This document shows positions 30,058-41,370 of a stretch of 64,000 bases of DNA, one piece after another. The stretch lies in assembly GCA_023213315.1 (NCBI GenBank), contig JAKCPI010012453.1, positions 1 to 64,000 of the forward strand, read 5' to 3'. Under the pieces are notes generated by a model. It searched no databases. It was not told the origin of the DNA and saw only the letters and a list, made by a program, of their open reading frames with translations. The stretch is from Euborellia annulipes. Taxonomy: Eukaryota; Arthropoda; Insecta; Dermaptera; Anisolabididae. Positions within the stretch are counted from its first letter, which is position 1. Each line of letters starts with the position of its first letter. The position numbers were made by a program, and so were the translations under genes.

Positions 30058-30324
30058 TCATCTATAAACAGCAGGTACCACAATGACCCAACGTTTGTCA
30101 GGTGTTCGTGGGCCTGACCAATGATGTGGTAATCTTATAGGGCTGCCCATAATATCCCCGGGGAATTCGCTTCTTCGGGCTGGATTAGCCGAAGAAGCCG
30201 AAGATGGCAAAGAACGAGGTCGTCTGGGAGGAGTCGCCAAGCTGCCGACGCCACCCATAAAGCTTCCACCCCCAATGCCACCCCCGACGCCGCCGCTACT
30301 GCCGCCGCGGCGTCGCCACGCCGG
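30058..30324 (-). other. Open extension after the CAP gene stop (readthrough candidate)
   Basis: It follows the TAG (30325-30327, context GTC TAG CCG) in the same frame: 88 sense codons and a TGA. The composition is far more G/C-rich than the surroundings. The predicted product starts Gly-rich (GGSSGGVGGGIGGG), then Pro/Arg/Ser-rich (TPPRRPRSLPSSASSA), then HHWSGPRTPDKRWVIVVPAV. A stop followed by C is a leaky context in insects. Alternatives are a plain 3' UTR, a second splice form, or a sequencing error at the TAG. Confidence 0.5.
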
Positions 30325-33300
30325 CTAGACAGGCCGAGGGACGTTGGCCACGAATTGTCCTATGATATTTCCACGCGGGTGATAATTTGCCACCACTATT
30401 ATTTGACCTTTTCTCCCCCGGGCCATCGCTATGCCCAGTTGCGTCGTCTGTCGCCATATCATCTGCGTGAAATGGCCTGGAAATAAAAAATTAATAAAAA
30501 TTGTTAAATTAGATAAATGACTCTTTAAATTATAAAAGGCCCCATCGTATATAAGGTCTAAAAATCGATAATGTATAACACACTTTTAAAATGGCCCTGA
30601 ATCTGTGCCCAAAAAACAACTGTTCCTAAATTACAAAAATCTGGTGTGACTGTCGCACAGCACACAACTTTCTCTTACCTTCGGTAATCGAAAGTTGTAT
30701 TCTGTGATTGTCACACCAGATTTTGCCCGTCAGTACAGTACTTTTGAATTCAGATGTAAAATTTATAAGTATGTAAAAATTTCTATTTTGTTAACATGGC
30801 AACCAGTTCTACTATCTTTCCTATGGAGATCCCAGAGTAAATTGATCTTCAGAAGATTTCCATGGCAAAATGAGAAAATACATTTTAAAGAGCATCTAAA
30901 AAATCATTGATTTTTGAGTTTTAATCAAAATCCGTTGAAGCGAATTTTGAGAAAATCGAAATAAACTGAAAAAATACATCAGTAAAGTATTAGTAGTTTT
31001 TGACCAGTTTTTTTTAAAAGCTTATTTTCACGCTCTAGAGGTGTGATTAACTTAAATATAAAATTTCAATCTCCTAGCTCAATTCCTTCATGATTTAAAT
31101 TGAACACAGACACACAGACCGACAGACAGACCATGTCGCAAAAATCATTTTTTTGGATTCAGGGGACCTCAAAACGTGTATATCCATCAAAATCTCGACA
31201 TCGAATTTTTAACATGAATCCAATACTCTATATATATACCCTATATGTATATTAACATATACATATAGGTAAGGGAGCGTACAAGTATTACGTAACGAAA
31301 TTTTTGACCCCCCCTCCCCCATGTAACGAGCCGTAACATTTTTCTGGACCCCTCCCCCTAGACGTTACGTAACGCTCAAGTGGCCATTTTTATCTAAAAG
31401 TCAATTATTTTACCAATTACGTATCGCGTTGTTCAGCCCCCCCTCCCCCCTTGTAACGCATGGTAACGTTTTGCGAGACCCCCCTCCTCCCAAATTGCGT
31501 TACGTAATACTTGTACGCTCCCTAAGAGAAAGTAAAAAGCAATTTAGAGCTGTGATGTTATATTAATGAGAGGGTAGAAAATGAGTATAAGAGTTTGGTT
31601 CAACAAGGTATAAAATCCACTATGACATTTTCATTATGACTTTTCGCCATGTATAAAATTATATATTTTGCATTTCTATTGGTTGTAATAATTGAATTCT
31701 TTTTAATATAACTTGTAAATGTATAGGTCTATATTATAGCTCTGAAGATAGTTCAAACACGGAACCGAAACGTCCCCCGTGCGGAAATAAATAAAGAAAA
31801 AACCTTAGCTGCTTCTCTCATTTTCTACCCTCTCATTAATACAGTATGTTCCTAAATTGTTGTACAATAAAGTGTCAAATGTAAGCTCTCCCTCCCCTGA
31901 AATATTTACCATATAGCCCTAATGAAATTTGGGAAAAAAACTAATCAAATTTATTAATTCTTAAAATATCGATTTTTTAATTGATTATTCATATCTTTAA
32001 AGAGTAGACAAGTTCTAGTATTAAATATAATAAACAAAAAAGGAGACCCCTTAGAGTTGGGCAACCAAAAGTATCAATGGGTTGGAAACAGAAAGAAAGT
32101 AAGCAGTTAGACTCTTAAAAATATTGTGTATTTAAAAATCGCCTCAAAGCAGTTCTGGAGAGATTCTCCCCTCCAGTTTTATACATTTTTATCAGCGAAT
32201 TTTGTTTAAAACTACAAAATCATGTATAAAACCCGACTCTGGTATGAAGTCATTGGTTCATTCTTGTTACGAGTTTTTTAGTAATTTTCATATATTTCCA
32301 AAAAAATTAATTTTTTAAAGTTAACGAGGTTAATAAAATGATATATAAAAAAAAAAAAAAAAAAAAAAAACTATTAAATATATACCTGATTTGGTGTTTC
32401 TAGGTTCGGTGCCATAAACATGGTCTTTACTTTCTTTATACCAAGTAACGCAGGCATCCCGAGCAGAAAATGAACTCACATCTGAGCTCCATAAACTAAA
32501 AAGATTTTCTCCATATCGAGGATCTGGCCGGTGTACGAAACGATCTTCTCGGGCGAGGGTTTCTGCCCATTCTTTGGCATATTCTGTTAACTAAATAAAA
32601 AAAAGCAATATTTTATATATTTTCTAAAAATTTGCTAATAACAGTAAATAGATTTTTAGACCAAGCTATTTGAATCAAATATTAATATACAATAAATAAA
32701 TTTACAATTTATTTTGTAAAGGTAAAATGATATGAATTTTGTATAGAAAATTTTAAGGAGGGGGCGGCAAATTAAATTTTGCCCCTCCTAAAAAATCTCG
32801 TAGTTCCGGCCCTGTTAACGAGTCATATATTTATTTTGTTAGTATATTATTTTACTGGGAGTTCAAGTGATACTGGTCTTCAAAGGTCGAAGTCGGAATT
32901 TTGTACTAACAAGAAAACAGAAACCTTAGCTAATTCTACGATCCTATTGTAAAAAAAAAACCTTTCTATAGAGGGGTTATAATTTTTTTATTTTTTTATT
33001 TTCCCTCTTGGCTACTTTCGGGAGAGTTTGAACCTTTTACCTTTACTCTGCTCCTCATGATGATGTATGTTGAAATATTTGAGAATAAAAGCACTTAAAT
33101 TTATTTTTTTCTATATTTAAATTTATTTTTCATTTTTCTATTAACTATTCTATTTTTTCTATTAATTTCCGTATATTGATAAATTGTATGTTAATTATAT
33201 CATCTCTACTTTCATTTTTTAATTATAAGTATAATTATTTTTTTGTTTAGTAATAAATCTTAGAAAATAATCATTAAATAAAGTATCTATTTTCTAACAT

Positions 33301-36300
33301 ATCCTCTTTAATTTAGGTCAAGTGCACAAATCCCTTCTACATATAAAAATTGATTTTTGGTGTTTTAGAAGATAAGTAAAAGTATTTGCTTTATTATCAA
33401 TTGTTTTTTTTTTTTTGCAAATAAAATTTTCTTAAAAAAAAATTATTATCAAAATTTTTTTTTTTTTTTTAAGGAGAGGTTATATTAAAAATATATCTTA
33501 CTTGTTTACTAAGTTTAATTTCAGGTACTCCATGTTTTCGACGGAATTCATTATGAGCTGCTAAACCATCTTTTGCAAATTTTTCAGCATTCTGTTCAAA
33601 ACCTTGAAACGCAGCAACGCCACTCGTATGATTCGATGTTTGATTAGGGAATCCCCTAAAAATAAAATAATGTGTAATTCTCATTCAAATTCAATCCGTA
33701 AATCAGTGATTGCCAAACTGTGGGTTGTGGCTCTGCTACAGGGGCACTATGAAAAAATTCCAGTAAGTAAATGAAATTTGTAAAATGACTTTGTCCCCCC
33801 CCCCCTCCTCTCCAGGACTACCCACGTACCAAAACAGTTTGGAAACCACTGCCTTAAACTATTATAAAAAAAAAATCATAAGAATTTAACTTCATAATTT
33901 TAATTAAAGAATACCTTTTAAAAATAAATTTCTTATATAACAAAAAAATATGACAAATAAATGGAAAAATCTTAACCATTATTTTATACTGTATTTTATT
34001 ATTTTAGACAGATTAAGTTTTTTTTAGTGGTGTATCCTTTTCTTTTTTTTGATCATCAATTTTCCTGCAAAATTGAAATCTATATATATTATCTCCTTGA
34101 TAGGTTCCTAGAAACTATCTATCGATTCATTAAATATCATTTTAATCAAACGAATGTTAAAATAAATGTTGGTTATACAGTATAAATTTTTTTTTTTTTT
34201 TGTTAAGAAAAGAAATAAGAGAAACCATTAATAAAAGAAATTCAATTCTTACCCCACTGGTGGAACATTATCCGTAAAACTGCCGATAAAGTTTCCTGGT
34301 GGCGAATAGTTGCAAACAACATAAATCATTCCATTGCGGTTTTTTGATATACCAATGCCCAACTCTCGACTATCTCGCCAAATAACTTGGGTGAAATGAC
34401 CTGAAAGATATTAAGAAAAATTACAATTATCTGGCAGACATAAAATAAAGATAAAAAAATACTTTGTTTTTAATTTTCCATTTAGGGATATACAGTATTG
34501 TATTATATAGTCTGAGAGGATAAAGATTCATTTTTTTCTGTGAAAGGTTTTTTTCAAGGAAGGCAGAGACTGGCATCAAAAGTTTTTTTCTTTAAATATT
34601 TTATTGGATCGACGTTTCTCTCGATCTTTGGCTGCCAATCTCTGATTTTGGAAACCCTTCCTTAATACAACTAACAGCCACAACTTTTTTTTTTTTTTAA
34701 TCAATAAAATACTCTTTAGAGACACAAACAAAAGACAGGTTCATTTAAGTTGCAACATATACAAAAATTTTGTTTGCATATAGACATAGGCGCCGGAACT
34801 GGGGGGGGGGCAAGGGTACATTGCCCCCCCCCCTGGCAACCTACAGGGGGAGGGACAGAGGGGGGGCAAAATTTCTTCTTTTATTTCATTTATTTTTAAA
34901 AATGATATATTTTTACTTTTGAAAAATAAAATCTTCTAAATTAAAAAAAATTAAAAGAGTAAGAAATTCATTTTTTTCCAAAAATTTTTGATAAAATCAC
35001 TATCAAATTTTTTAAAATTTTAATTTTATTAAACTTGTGATTTTATTTAAAATTTTTAAAGTTTTATAGTAGATTTGTTTTTGTTTTATACTATTTAAAC
35101 ATATTAAATTATTTTAATTTTCTAAAAAAAATTTTTTTGCCCCCCCTGATTCAAATTCGTTCCGGCGCCCCTGCATATAGACTATTGCTCTTTTCTCCCC
35201 CTTAAAAAAGTTTGAGTCTTGGTTGTAAATAACTTAATTTGTGTTCATTCGTAAATAATTAGTTATGTTGATATAATATACCTCTATGCAGGGCTATAAC
35301 CAAGGAGGAATATGGGGTCAAACCCCCCTCTGAAAAAATTATAAATAAAGACAAATTTATAGAGAGAAAGATAATGTTAAAATTTTAAATGCTTTTAGAA
35401 ATTATAAAAAATACTTTATTATCTTTGAAATGTATTTATTTGGGGATTTAATCTCTCGGATCATCCGAAACTCCCATCTCCCCTCCAAAAAGATTTGCGG
35501 GGTACGGCCCTGCTTCTATCAATCGGACGCTAAAAAGTGCAATGTTCACAAGGGCGGATACAATAGGGGGGGGGGGATAAAGGGGGTAATTACCCCCCTT
35601 GAGATTTGAAAAAAATACTTTTTTTTCGAAAAAAATTTATTTTTAATGTAAAATTTTAAAAATTAATACTTAAAAATTTGATTTGTATTTATATTCTGGC
35701 AAACAAGTACAGAATGCGCCTTTAAATTACCGAAATTAAGAAAAAATAGTGTGCTATGCGACGAGTCACACCAGATTACCCCCCCCCCCCCCCCCCCCGA
35801 GAAACATCTCTGGATCCGCCACTGAAGGTTCATTATAAGCTAACAATTCAAATAAAAATTAATAAATCATTATTTAATTTTACCGTTTTATTAACAATTT
35901 TTTTTTAAGTAAAAGATGTATTATTATACACTATTTGATCTTGAGGTTTGTTTAAAAAATGTAAATATCCACCTTCATAATTAGAAACTTGTTATTTAAA
36001 TGTTTTTTTTCTGAGCTCTATGTTATTAAATCTGACATTAAAAAAAGATTTAACTAATAAATATAGGATAGGTTTGTAATAAGAAAATATTTATTTACCT
36101 GCTTTAAGATTGTTTGGTTCTCGTCCAAAATGGTATTCACTTATTTCGTTGTACCAATTGATAACAGGATCTTTTCCTGTGATCCGAATGTTTCCATCTG
36201 ATGACCAAAGCGACCAGAGATTTTCTCCATAATCACTATTTTGACGGTGTTCTAATGTACATTTTGCTGCCAAATGTTTGGCCCATTCCTCAGAAACCTT

Positions 36301-39300
36301 ACATAACTGCAAAAAAATAAAAATCATTTTAATAATATTAAAATATCTGTTTTTACGTTAATTGTTATTAATTAATATCAATCAATAATAATTAGGAGCC
36401 GACTGAAGCCAGTTACGGGTAAAAATTCTGGTTTCGGCTAAAAATCAGCCGAAACTTTCGGCCGGCTTAAACCAGTGTTTGAAAAAATGGGATGAGAGGC
36501 GAACACAAAAAAAAAAACTTCGAATGAGATTTTTATCTAAAAAAAAGGTCAAATAATTTTCGCAAGAGGGGAAAGCAAAAAAAAAAAATGATATGAATTT
36601 TGTATAGGAAATACAAGTTTCGGTTTCGGTTACTGTTTCGGCCGAAACTAAGATTGATGCCGAAATTCGGTTTCGGTTGAAAATCTTGTTTCGGTGGGAC
36701 CCTAATAATAATATAATAATTATTATTATTATAATATATCTGTCTCTTCTGGGAAGAATTTGTTATGTGTGTAGGGGATGCAAGGATTCAAGGAGGAGAG
36801 GGTAAAGGGGGTAGGGCTAATAATTATTTAGTCGAGAGCTCCAAATTAGCAATTTATAATATTAATGTTTTTCTGTCAAAAAGAGACCGGGTCTCTCTGG
36901 CCCTCCCCCTCCCGGGGATGCTAGAACGTAATAGTAAGTACTCTTAGGATAGATAATGTGATAATTCTACCTTTTTATTAATTTTTAAAGGAGGTACTCC
37001 ATGTAGCGCGCGCAATCGATTATGCTCTTCTAAACAATCCTGATTAAAATCCCCCTGTGTGAAAACGGATGCATCCTCGATTCCATTTTCTGTTTTATTT
37101 CCTGCACTGCTGCTGGCTCGTGAAGAAAGAGGACGTGATACTGAAGGGGTCTTTTGCTGGCGGAAATAAAAATTTTTTTAAATTAAAAAAGTGTAGTTAT
37201 TTTTTCGTAATAGAGATAATAATAAAACTACAAAAAAGACAAGATTTTTTTTTGTAAAAAAATATTGAGAAAAGAAGATTTATAGCTGGATAAAAGTTTT
37301 TGATGAGTAGCAGATTGGAGAAAAAAAGCAGTCAAGAAGGAGAAGAAAGAAAAGGCCCATTAAGCTAACGTTTTGGTCTCCGTCGAAACCATCTTCAGAG
37401 CTACTTTAGCCTAATGGGCCTTAAATAAATTTTTAATGCTTCGTGAGAGTCTATAAGATCTATAAGATCAGAAAATCTAACAGGCGAGTGTTTAATTCTT
37501 CGCGAGAGTCTATAAGATCTTATTTTTTTTATTGTTTTTATAAAAAAAGAAAATAATTTCAGAAAATAGTTTTTAAAAAATATTACTTTTGGAGATTAAA
37601 GATGGAGATAACTTCTTTTCTGAACCTTTTAAGGCATATCTAACCTATTTACAACTTACAAAATTGTTGTTTTTGAAATAAACTATAAAAGCAATGGCCA
37701 ATTTAATAATTTTATTTTAATTACAAGAGGTTTTAAATTTTGTCCGAAACGTCTCCTTTTCGGTTTTTGGCTCTTTATTTGCTGCACCCGTACTTGCTCT
37801 GTTCCATTCCATAACATCAACAACAACTTCTCTTCAGCTTAAATAATAATTTTAACTTTTAGAATTGTTTATCATAAATTCTTTACATTTCTTATAAAAA
37901 AAATGATTTTCATTATTTGCTCTAATTATTTATGAGAGTATATTATAATATAATTATAATTAATGGAAATTACAAACTTACTTTTTCATCTTTAGTAGCC
38001 ATAATTTCAACTTTAGAGTTTGTTTTTAATTTTTATGTTCATTATTTACTAATGGTGTGACGAGATTATTATTATTTCATATACCAGGGGTATTCATTAT
38101 AATTCTTAAAATATATTTTTTAATTTCATTTTAAAATCTGAGTGAAGAGCATTTAAGTAAATATTTTTTCAAAAGATAAATAAACACTTGTATGATTAAC
38201 AATGTATCCAAAATTCATTATTATAGAAAAACTAACAAAATATGTGAATAGTTCATAATTATTAGTAAATTGTTTAATGATTAGGGCCTACTCTCTTTTA
38301 TATTGTCTTAGTTTGTGAAGAAGTAAAGAAAGCCGCCACTCATCCAGAGTTATTTAATAGACACAGTATATAAATGTATAATTGACAATCCTAATCATAT
38401 AAGAGGCGAGAACAATTAGAAAAATTATCAATTTTCTACTGATATCTTAATGGAAAAAAATTGACCAAACTCACCGGTTTTCTATCTGGTGAAATACTAG
38501 GAGAACGTGATTCTGTAGATCGTGATCCCACTGAAATGAAAATTTATAATAATTAAAAATAATGAAGTGAATTAATTTTATTATTAAATTGTCATTGAAA
38601 CAAAATAAACTCTGCTGAGAGATTTTTTTGAAGCCTTTTAGACCCCATCTCTATTTATTACAATTGATTCAATTGAAACAAATTTTTTTCGCCTGTGATT
38701 TGATTCAAACCCTCAACTCGTAAAATCAAAAGCTAATCTTTACCGGGCATAGATTAAAGGCATTTTTTTTTTAAATAACAATCTAGAAAATTTCATTTTT
38801 TAATATATTGGGCACTCTTACTGATCTATCCCCTTTTGTTCACCCCATTAAATATTTAACATTCCAATATACACACAAATTTAGATATTCGTACTATCTC
38901 ATCCCTCATCTGATTCCCTAGGGCAGCGTTTCTTAAACTTTTTTGACCACTGCCCGGTGAGGTTTTAAAATTTTTCGAGAAAAAAAAAACATTTATTTAG
39001 AAAACAAATTTTATATTTTAATAAAAATCAAGTAATTTGTTTGTCTTAAGCTATCTATAGGCCTATGAAAGAGTACTAATACACACTTTGCCACTATTTC
39101 TAATATCTAGCTGATATAAAAAAAATATGAAAAAAAATTTTATTTGTGTTTTTTTTGACCTAGCAAAATTTTTCTACGATCCTGTGCCAGGTCGCGACCC
39201 ACACTTTAAGAAACGCTGCCCTAAGGCGTTTCCGCCTCTTCATCCAATATGGGGGAAATGTATTTTTTTGAGTAATATATAACAAGTGCCAGAGAAATAC

Positions 39301-40905
39301 ATTTCAAACTCAAATGAATTCTTAATTACTTTTGTTTCCCATCACGCTAACGTTTCGATCCCGGTCGGGAGCATCGTCAGAGCAAATGGGTGTCGGTATT
39401 AAATATAGGCCTACTAATAACTACAAAAATTACATTAAATATTAACTAGGTAGAGCTTTCTTTGATAAAGATGGAATTTTGTCAACCTACATTCAATTAG
39501 GATGTAAGTAAGTCAGTAAATATATCGTTTTACGATAGCAAATTTGCTATAATTGAATATTATTAATACTAACTAAAATTTCTATTAACTAAAATTAACC
39601 ACTAACAAGCAATAACAATTGTGAAACCTTAAATCATTTAATTAACAAGTATTATTTATTGGAGCATTAATATAAATTGTGGGCATGGATTGTGGACAGA
39701 AAGAAAATTCAATAATAAATTATTATTAAAATTTTGTTAAACCTAAAGCAAGGAAGATGTGTTTTAAAAAATATTTCAAACATTTTAAGTTTTTAACTTA
39801 ATTTTATGTTTTTTAACTCTTTTCTTTTACTTTTTTAAATTCTGCCTAAAAACATTATTAAAATTAAAATATATAATATAATTGAAAAGTTTTATTTGCA
39901 AGTTAATAAAATTCAATAAAATTAATTTTATTTACTTTATAGGACCCTAGGGCCTTGGTGTAGTGATTAGCGTACTGGCCATTGTACTAAGGGTCGCGGG
40001 TTAGCATCCCGACCCATGCGATAAAAATTTATTTAAATTGAATTGGTTACCATACTTTATAGTATATATTAGTTTATAAATAATTATTAAAGATTTTTAA
40101 AACAAAGTATGAGTATTTATAGGGAAAATAAAATTATAAAAAAAAATAAATAAATAAATAAATAAAACAACAAATGTTACCCTTGAATGTATTCTAATTA
40201 GTAAGAAGTTACATAAGACAAAATGATTGAAATTTTAGATTAAATAGTTTGCGTTTTCATTTCCGAGAGTTAATTACAAGTGGATCCTTCAATTAGACAG
40301 CAGGAGACCAGTAATGTTATTTGGGCTGCCTAACTTAAGAGGGGTTCAGGTTCAAGGTAAAGAGATTGGCAAATTCCTCTATCAAGGCTTGTGCTTGCAA
40401 ACAGACAATCAATAGATATAAAAAGGATAAATGCAATTTATAGCAGGCCCTCAGGCATTCGATGATTTAATATCTATTGATAAAAACACCTCAATTAAAG
40501 GCCAGTCAATTTATCTTTTAATTTATTAGATTTATGGTAATTCTATTATCCTCTTGTACTTAATAAAGAAGTTCATATTTTCATTTTTAAGCTCATGAGA
40601 CCATACATCTCTTTTCGGGTAACAGATTAATCTATAATGTTCTATAAAAAATCAAATTATCTCACAAAATCCATCTTGGAAAATTTTCTAGATAATCAAT
40701 CTTTCCAACCCTTCGGGTCTTTAGTAAAGTAAATGGAGGCGTTTCCAATTATGAAATATGACAACTTACATGTAGGAAGGGCGGACCGCAGGGAGCTGGG
40801 GGTGGATTCAAATGCGTCTCTTCTTGCTGAGGTTGTCACCCTCTCGGTACGATGTCCACGGATTGTCTCCACTGTCTCCTTGGTAACCGTTTCGAATTTA
40901 GGCTC
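30058..40905 (-). CDS. GAPR-1-like protein with two tandem CAP (SCP/PR1) domains
   Basis: Exons in reading order are 40905-40770, 38530-38475, 37156-36971, 36306-36099, 34400-34253, 33655-33502, 32590-32386 and 30476-30325 (stop TAG), all in phase. The first exon starts in phase 0, so the protein continues upstream. A separate first exon at 38002-37982 (MATKDEK, then GTAAGT) could start a shorter 357-residue form. There is no signal peptide on that form, which fits intracellular Golgi-associated GAPR-1 rather than venom or CRISP proteins. Domain 1 has LEEHNRLRALHG, YGENLWSLW, WYNEI, GHFTQVIW and CNYSPPGN. Domain 2 has AAHNEFRRKHG, YGENLFSLW, WYKES, GHFTQMIW and ANYHPRGN. The two His and two Glu of the CAP cavity are kept in both. 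The N-terminal region is Ser/Thr/Arg-rich and probably disordered. After the TAG the same frame stays open for 88 codons to a TGA at 30058. Confidence 0.88.
30640..31540 (+). repeat. Repeat family A, copy 1 (interrupted by a MITE)
   Basis: It starts with a hairpin of about 80 bp (CTGGTGTGAC...GTCACACCAG) holding ACTTTCTCTTACC and GGTAATCGAAAGTTGT. The middle has TTAAATATAAAATTTCAA and CACAGACCGACAGACAGACC. It ends TCGACATCGAATTTTT, AATCCAATACT, a (TA) run and GGTAAGAGAAAGTA. A PIF-like MITE splits that last block at 31273-31522. Confidence 0.65.
31273..31522. mobile_element. PIF/Harbinger-like MITE inserted in family A
   Basis: The inverted ends GGGAGCGTACAAGTATTACG and CGTAATACTTGTACGCTCCC are perfect over at least 20 bp, with TAA on both sides (31270-31272 and 31523-31525). 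Removing it restores the family A end GGTAAGAGAAAGTA, giving a clean empty site. Internal TTACGTAACG repeats and C-tracts fill the 250 bp. Confidence 0.85.
31742..31774 (+). ncRNA. Hammerhead-like motif
   Basis: CTGAAGA, one extra T, stem II built on GTTC/GAAC with one outer mismatch, then GAAACGTC. All invariant core bases are present. Stem I is not evident. It is not obviously part of a larger element. Confidence 0.45.
32705..32815 (-). mobile_element. hAT MITE fragment, one end only
   Basis: It matches the CAGGGCCGGAAC element at 23351-23536 in inverse order: AAAATGATATGAATTTTGTA, GGAGGGGGCGGCAAATTAAA and TAGTTCCGGCCCTG. Only one terminus is kept. It lies in an intron of the CAP gene. Confidence 0.6.
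33704..33851. mobile_element. hAT-like MITE, CAGTG...CACTG ends, in a CAP gene intron
   Basis: The ends CAGTGATTGCCAAACTGTGG and CAGTTTGGAAACCACTG are inverted repeats with a few mismatches. The flanks CCGTAAAT and CCTTAAAC match in 6 of 8. The ends resemble the CAGNGNTTCCCAAAC type seen in many animal hAT elements. Confidence 0.65.
34785..35173 (-). mobile_element. hAT-type MITE, GCGCCGGAAC family, copy 3
   Basis: It is the inverted orientation of the copies at 8528 and 13607, with a perfect 8-bp duplication CATATAGA at 34777-34784 and 35174-35181. It is 389 bp, almost the same length as copy 1. It lies in the intron between CAP gene exons 36099 and 34400. Confidence 0.85.
35289..35512. mobile_element. 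hAT-like MITE, CAGGGCTATAACC ends
   Basis: The ends CAGGGCTATAACC and GGGGTACGGCCCTG are imperfect inverted repeats. The flanks CCTCTATG and CTTCTATC match in 6 of 8. The interior has C-tract and (CTCC) runs as in the other hAT MITEs here. Confidence 0.6.
36395..36715. repeat. Unclassified repeat rich in TTTCGG
   Basis: Multiple GTTTCGG and CCGAAAC blocks occur on both strands, with ends AGGAGCCGACTGAAGC and TTTCGGTGGGACCCT that are partly complementary. AATAAT-like flanks occur on both sides. It may be a decayed MITE in the CAP gene intron at 36307-36970. Confidence 0.4.
37368..37398 (-). ncRNA. Hammerhead-like motif, decayed
   Basis: CTGAAGA (37392-37398) is followed by a weak stem II and AAAACGTT in place of GAAACGTT, so the invariant G12 is lost. 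The outer GGCCCATTA/TAATGGGCC arms pair over 9 bp. Confidence 0.35.
38934..39218. mobile_element. hAT-type MITE, CAGCGTTTCTTAAAC ends
   Basis: The ends CAGCGTTTCTTAAACTTTTT and CTTTAAGAAACGCTG are inverted repeats. The flanks CCCTAGGG and CCCTAAGG match in 7 of 8. The motif CCAGGTCGCGACCCACA near the right end resembles hAT elements known across animals. It lies in the intron between CAP gene exons 40770 and 38530. Confidence 0.75.
39349..39380 (-). ncRNA. Hammerhead-like motif
   Basis: CTGACGA (39374-39380), an extra T, stem II GCTCCC/GGGATC with one mismatch and loop GACC, then GAAACGTT (39349-39356). A GTT triplet is a permitted cleavage site. Flanking CCCAT/ATGGG pairs further out. Confidence 0.5.
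39948..40060 (+). repeat. tRNA-derived SINE, subfamily with GGTTACC body
   Basis: The head GGGCCTTGGTGTAGTGATTA and GCGTACTGGCC, a B-box-like GGTCGCGGGTTAGCATCCC, then TTATTTAAATTGAATTGGTT. It resembles the decayed copies at 47605 and 50573. Confidence 0.65.
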
Positions 40906-41130
40906 CTGAAGAAAAAAAAAATGTATTTTAAATTCAAACATTCATTCATATTTTCATAAATAATATATTTTTTAGTCTTTTGAGGCAATGTGGACTTTTA
41001 AACTATTCAAGTTTATTAATATTTAGGATTCCCCATATCAAGGGAGATAAATAGCGACTCTTTTGACTCCACCATTATTTTGTTTTTGAGTTTTTTTTTT
41101 TTTTTGATAAGTTAAATATTTAAAATTTGT

Positions 41131-41370
41131 CTCGCTCAGAGGCCCACATCTTGTGGGTACGTGAATGGCGACCACGAGATGTCCGAGCTGGGACAGGCAG
41201 TTCTTTGTATCTCTGTCTCTTCCTTCCTCTTTTCAACAGGCGTCAGACCGCGCGTCGGGCCGGCCTGTTCTATCCTTCTCTGTCGCAAAAACGCATGATA
41301 GGATTGGAGGGGAAAAGTGAGGTCGACCGACCCCGCATCGCGGGAATAATGCGAGGACAGAAGAAGAAGA
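41131..41370 (+). mobile_element. GC-rich retroposon with 15-bp target duplication
   Basis: About 240 bp of strikingly GC-rich sequence is flanked by ATATTTAAAATTTGT at 41116-41130 and again at 41371-41385. It ends in (GAA)n next to the right copy, consistent with target-primed retrotransposition in plus orientation. It begins CTCGCTCAGAGGCCC. It could be a LINE 3' end or a SINE with a LINE tail. Open frames in it on both strands are probably chance. Confidence 0.7.
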
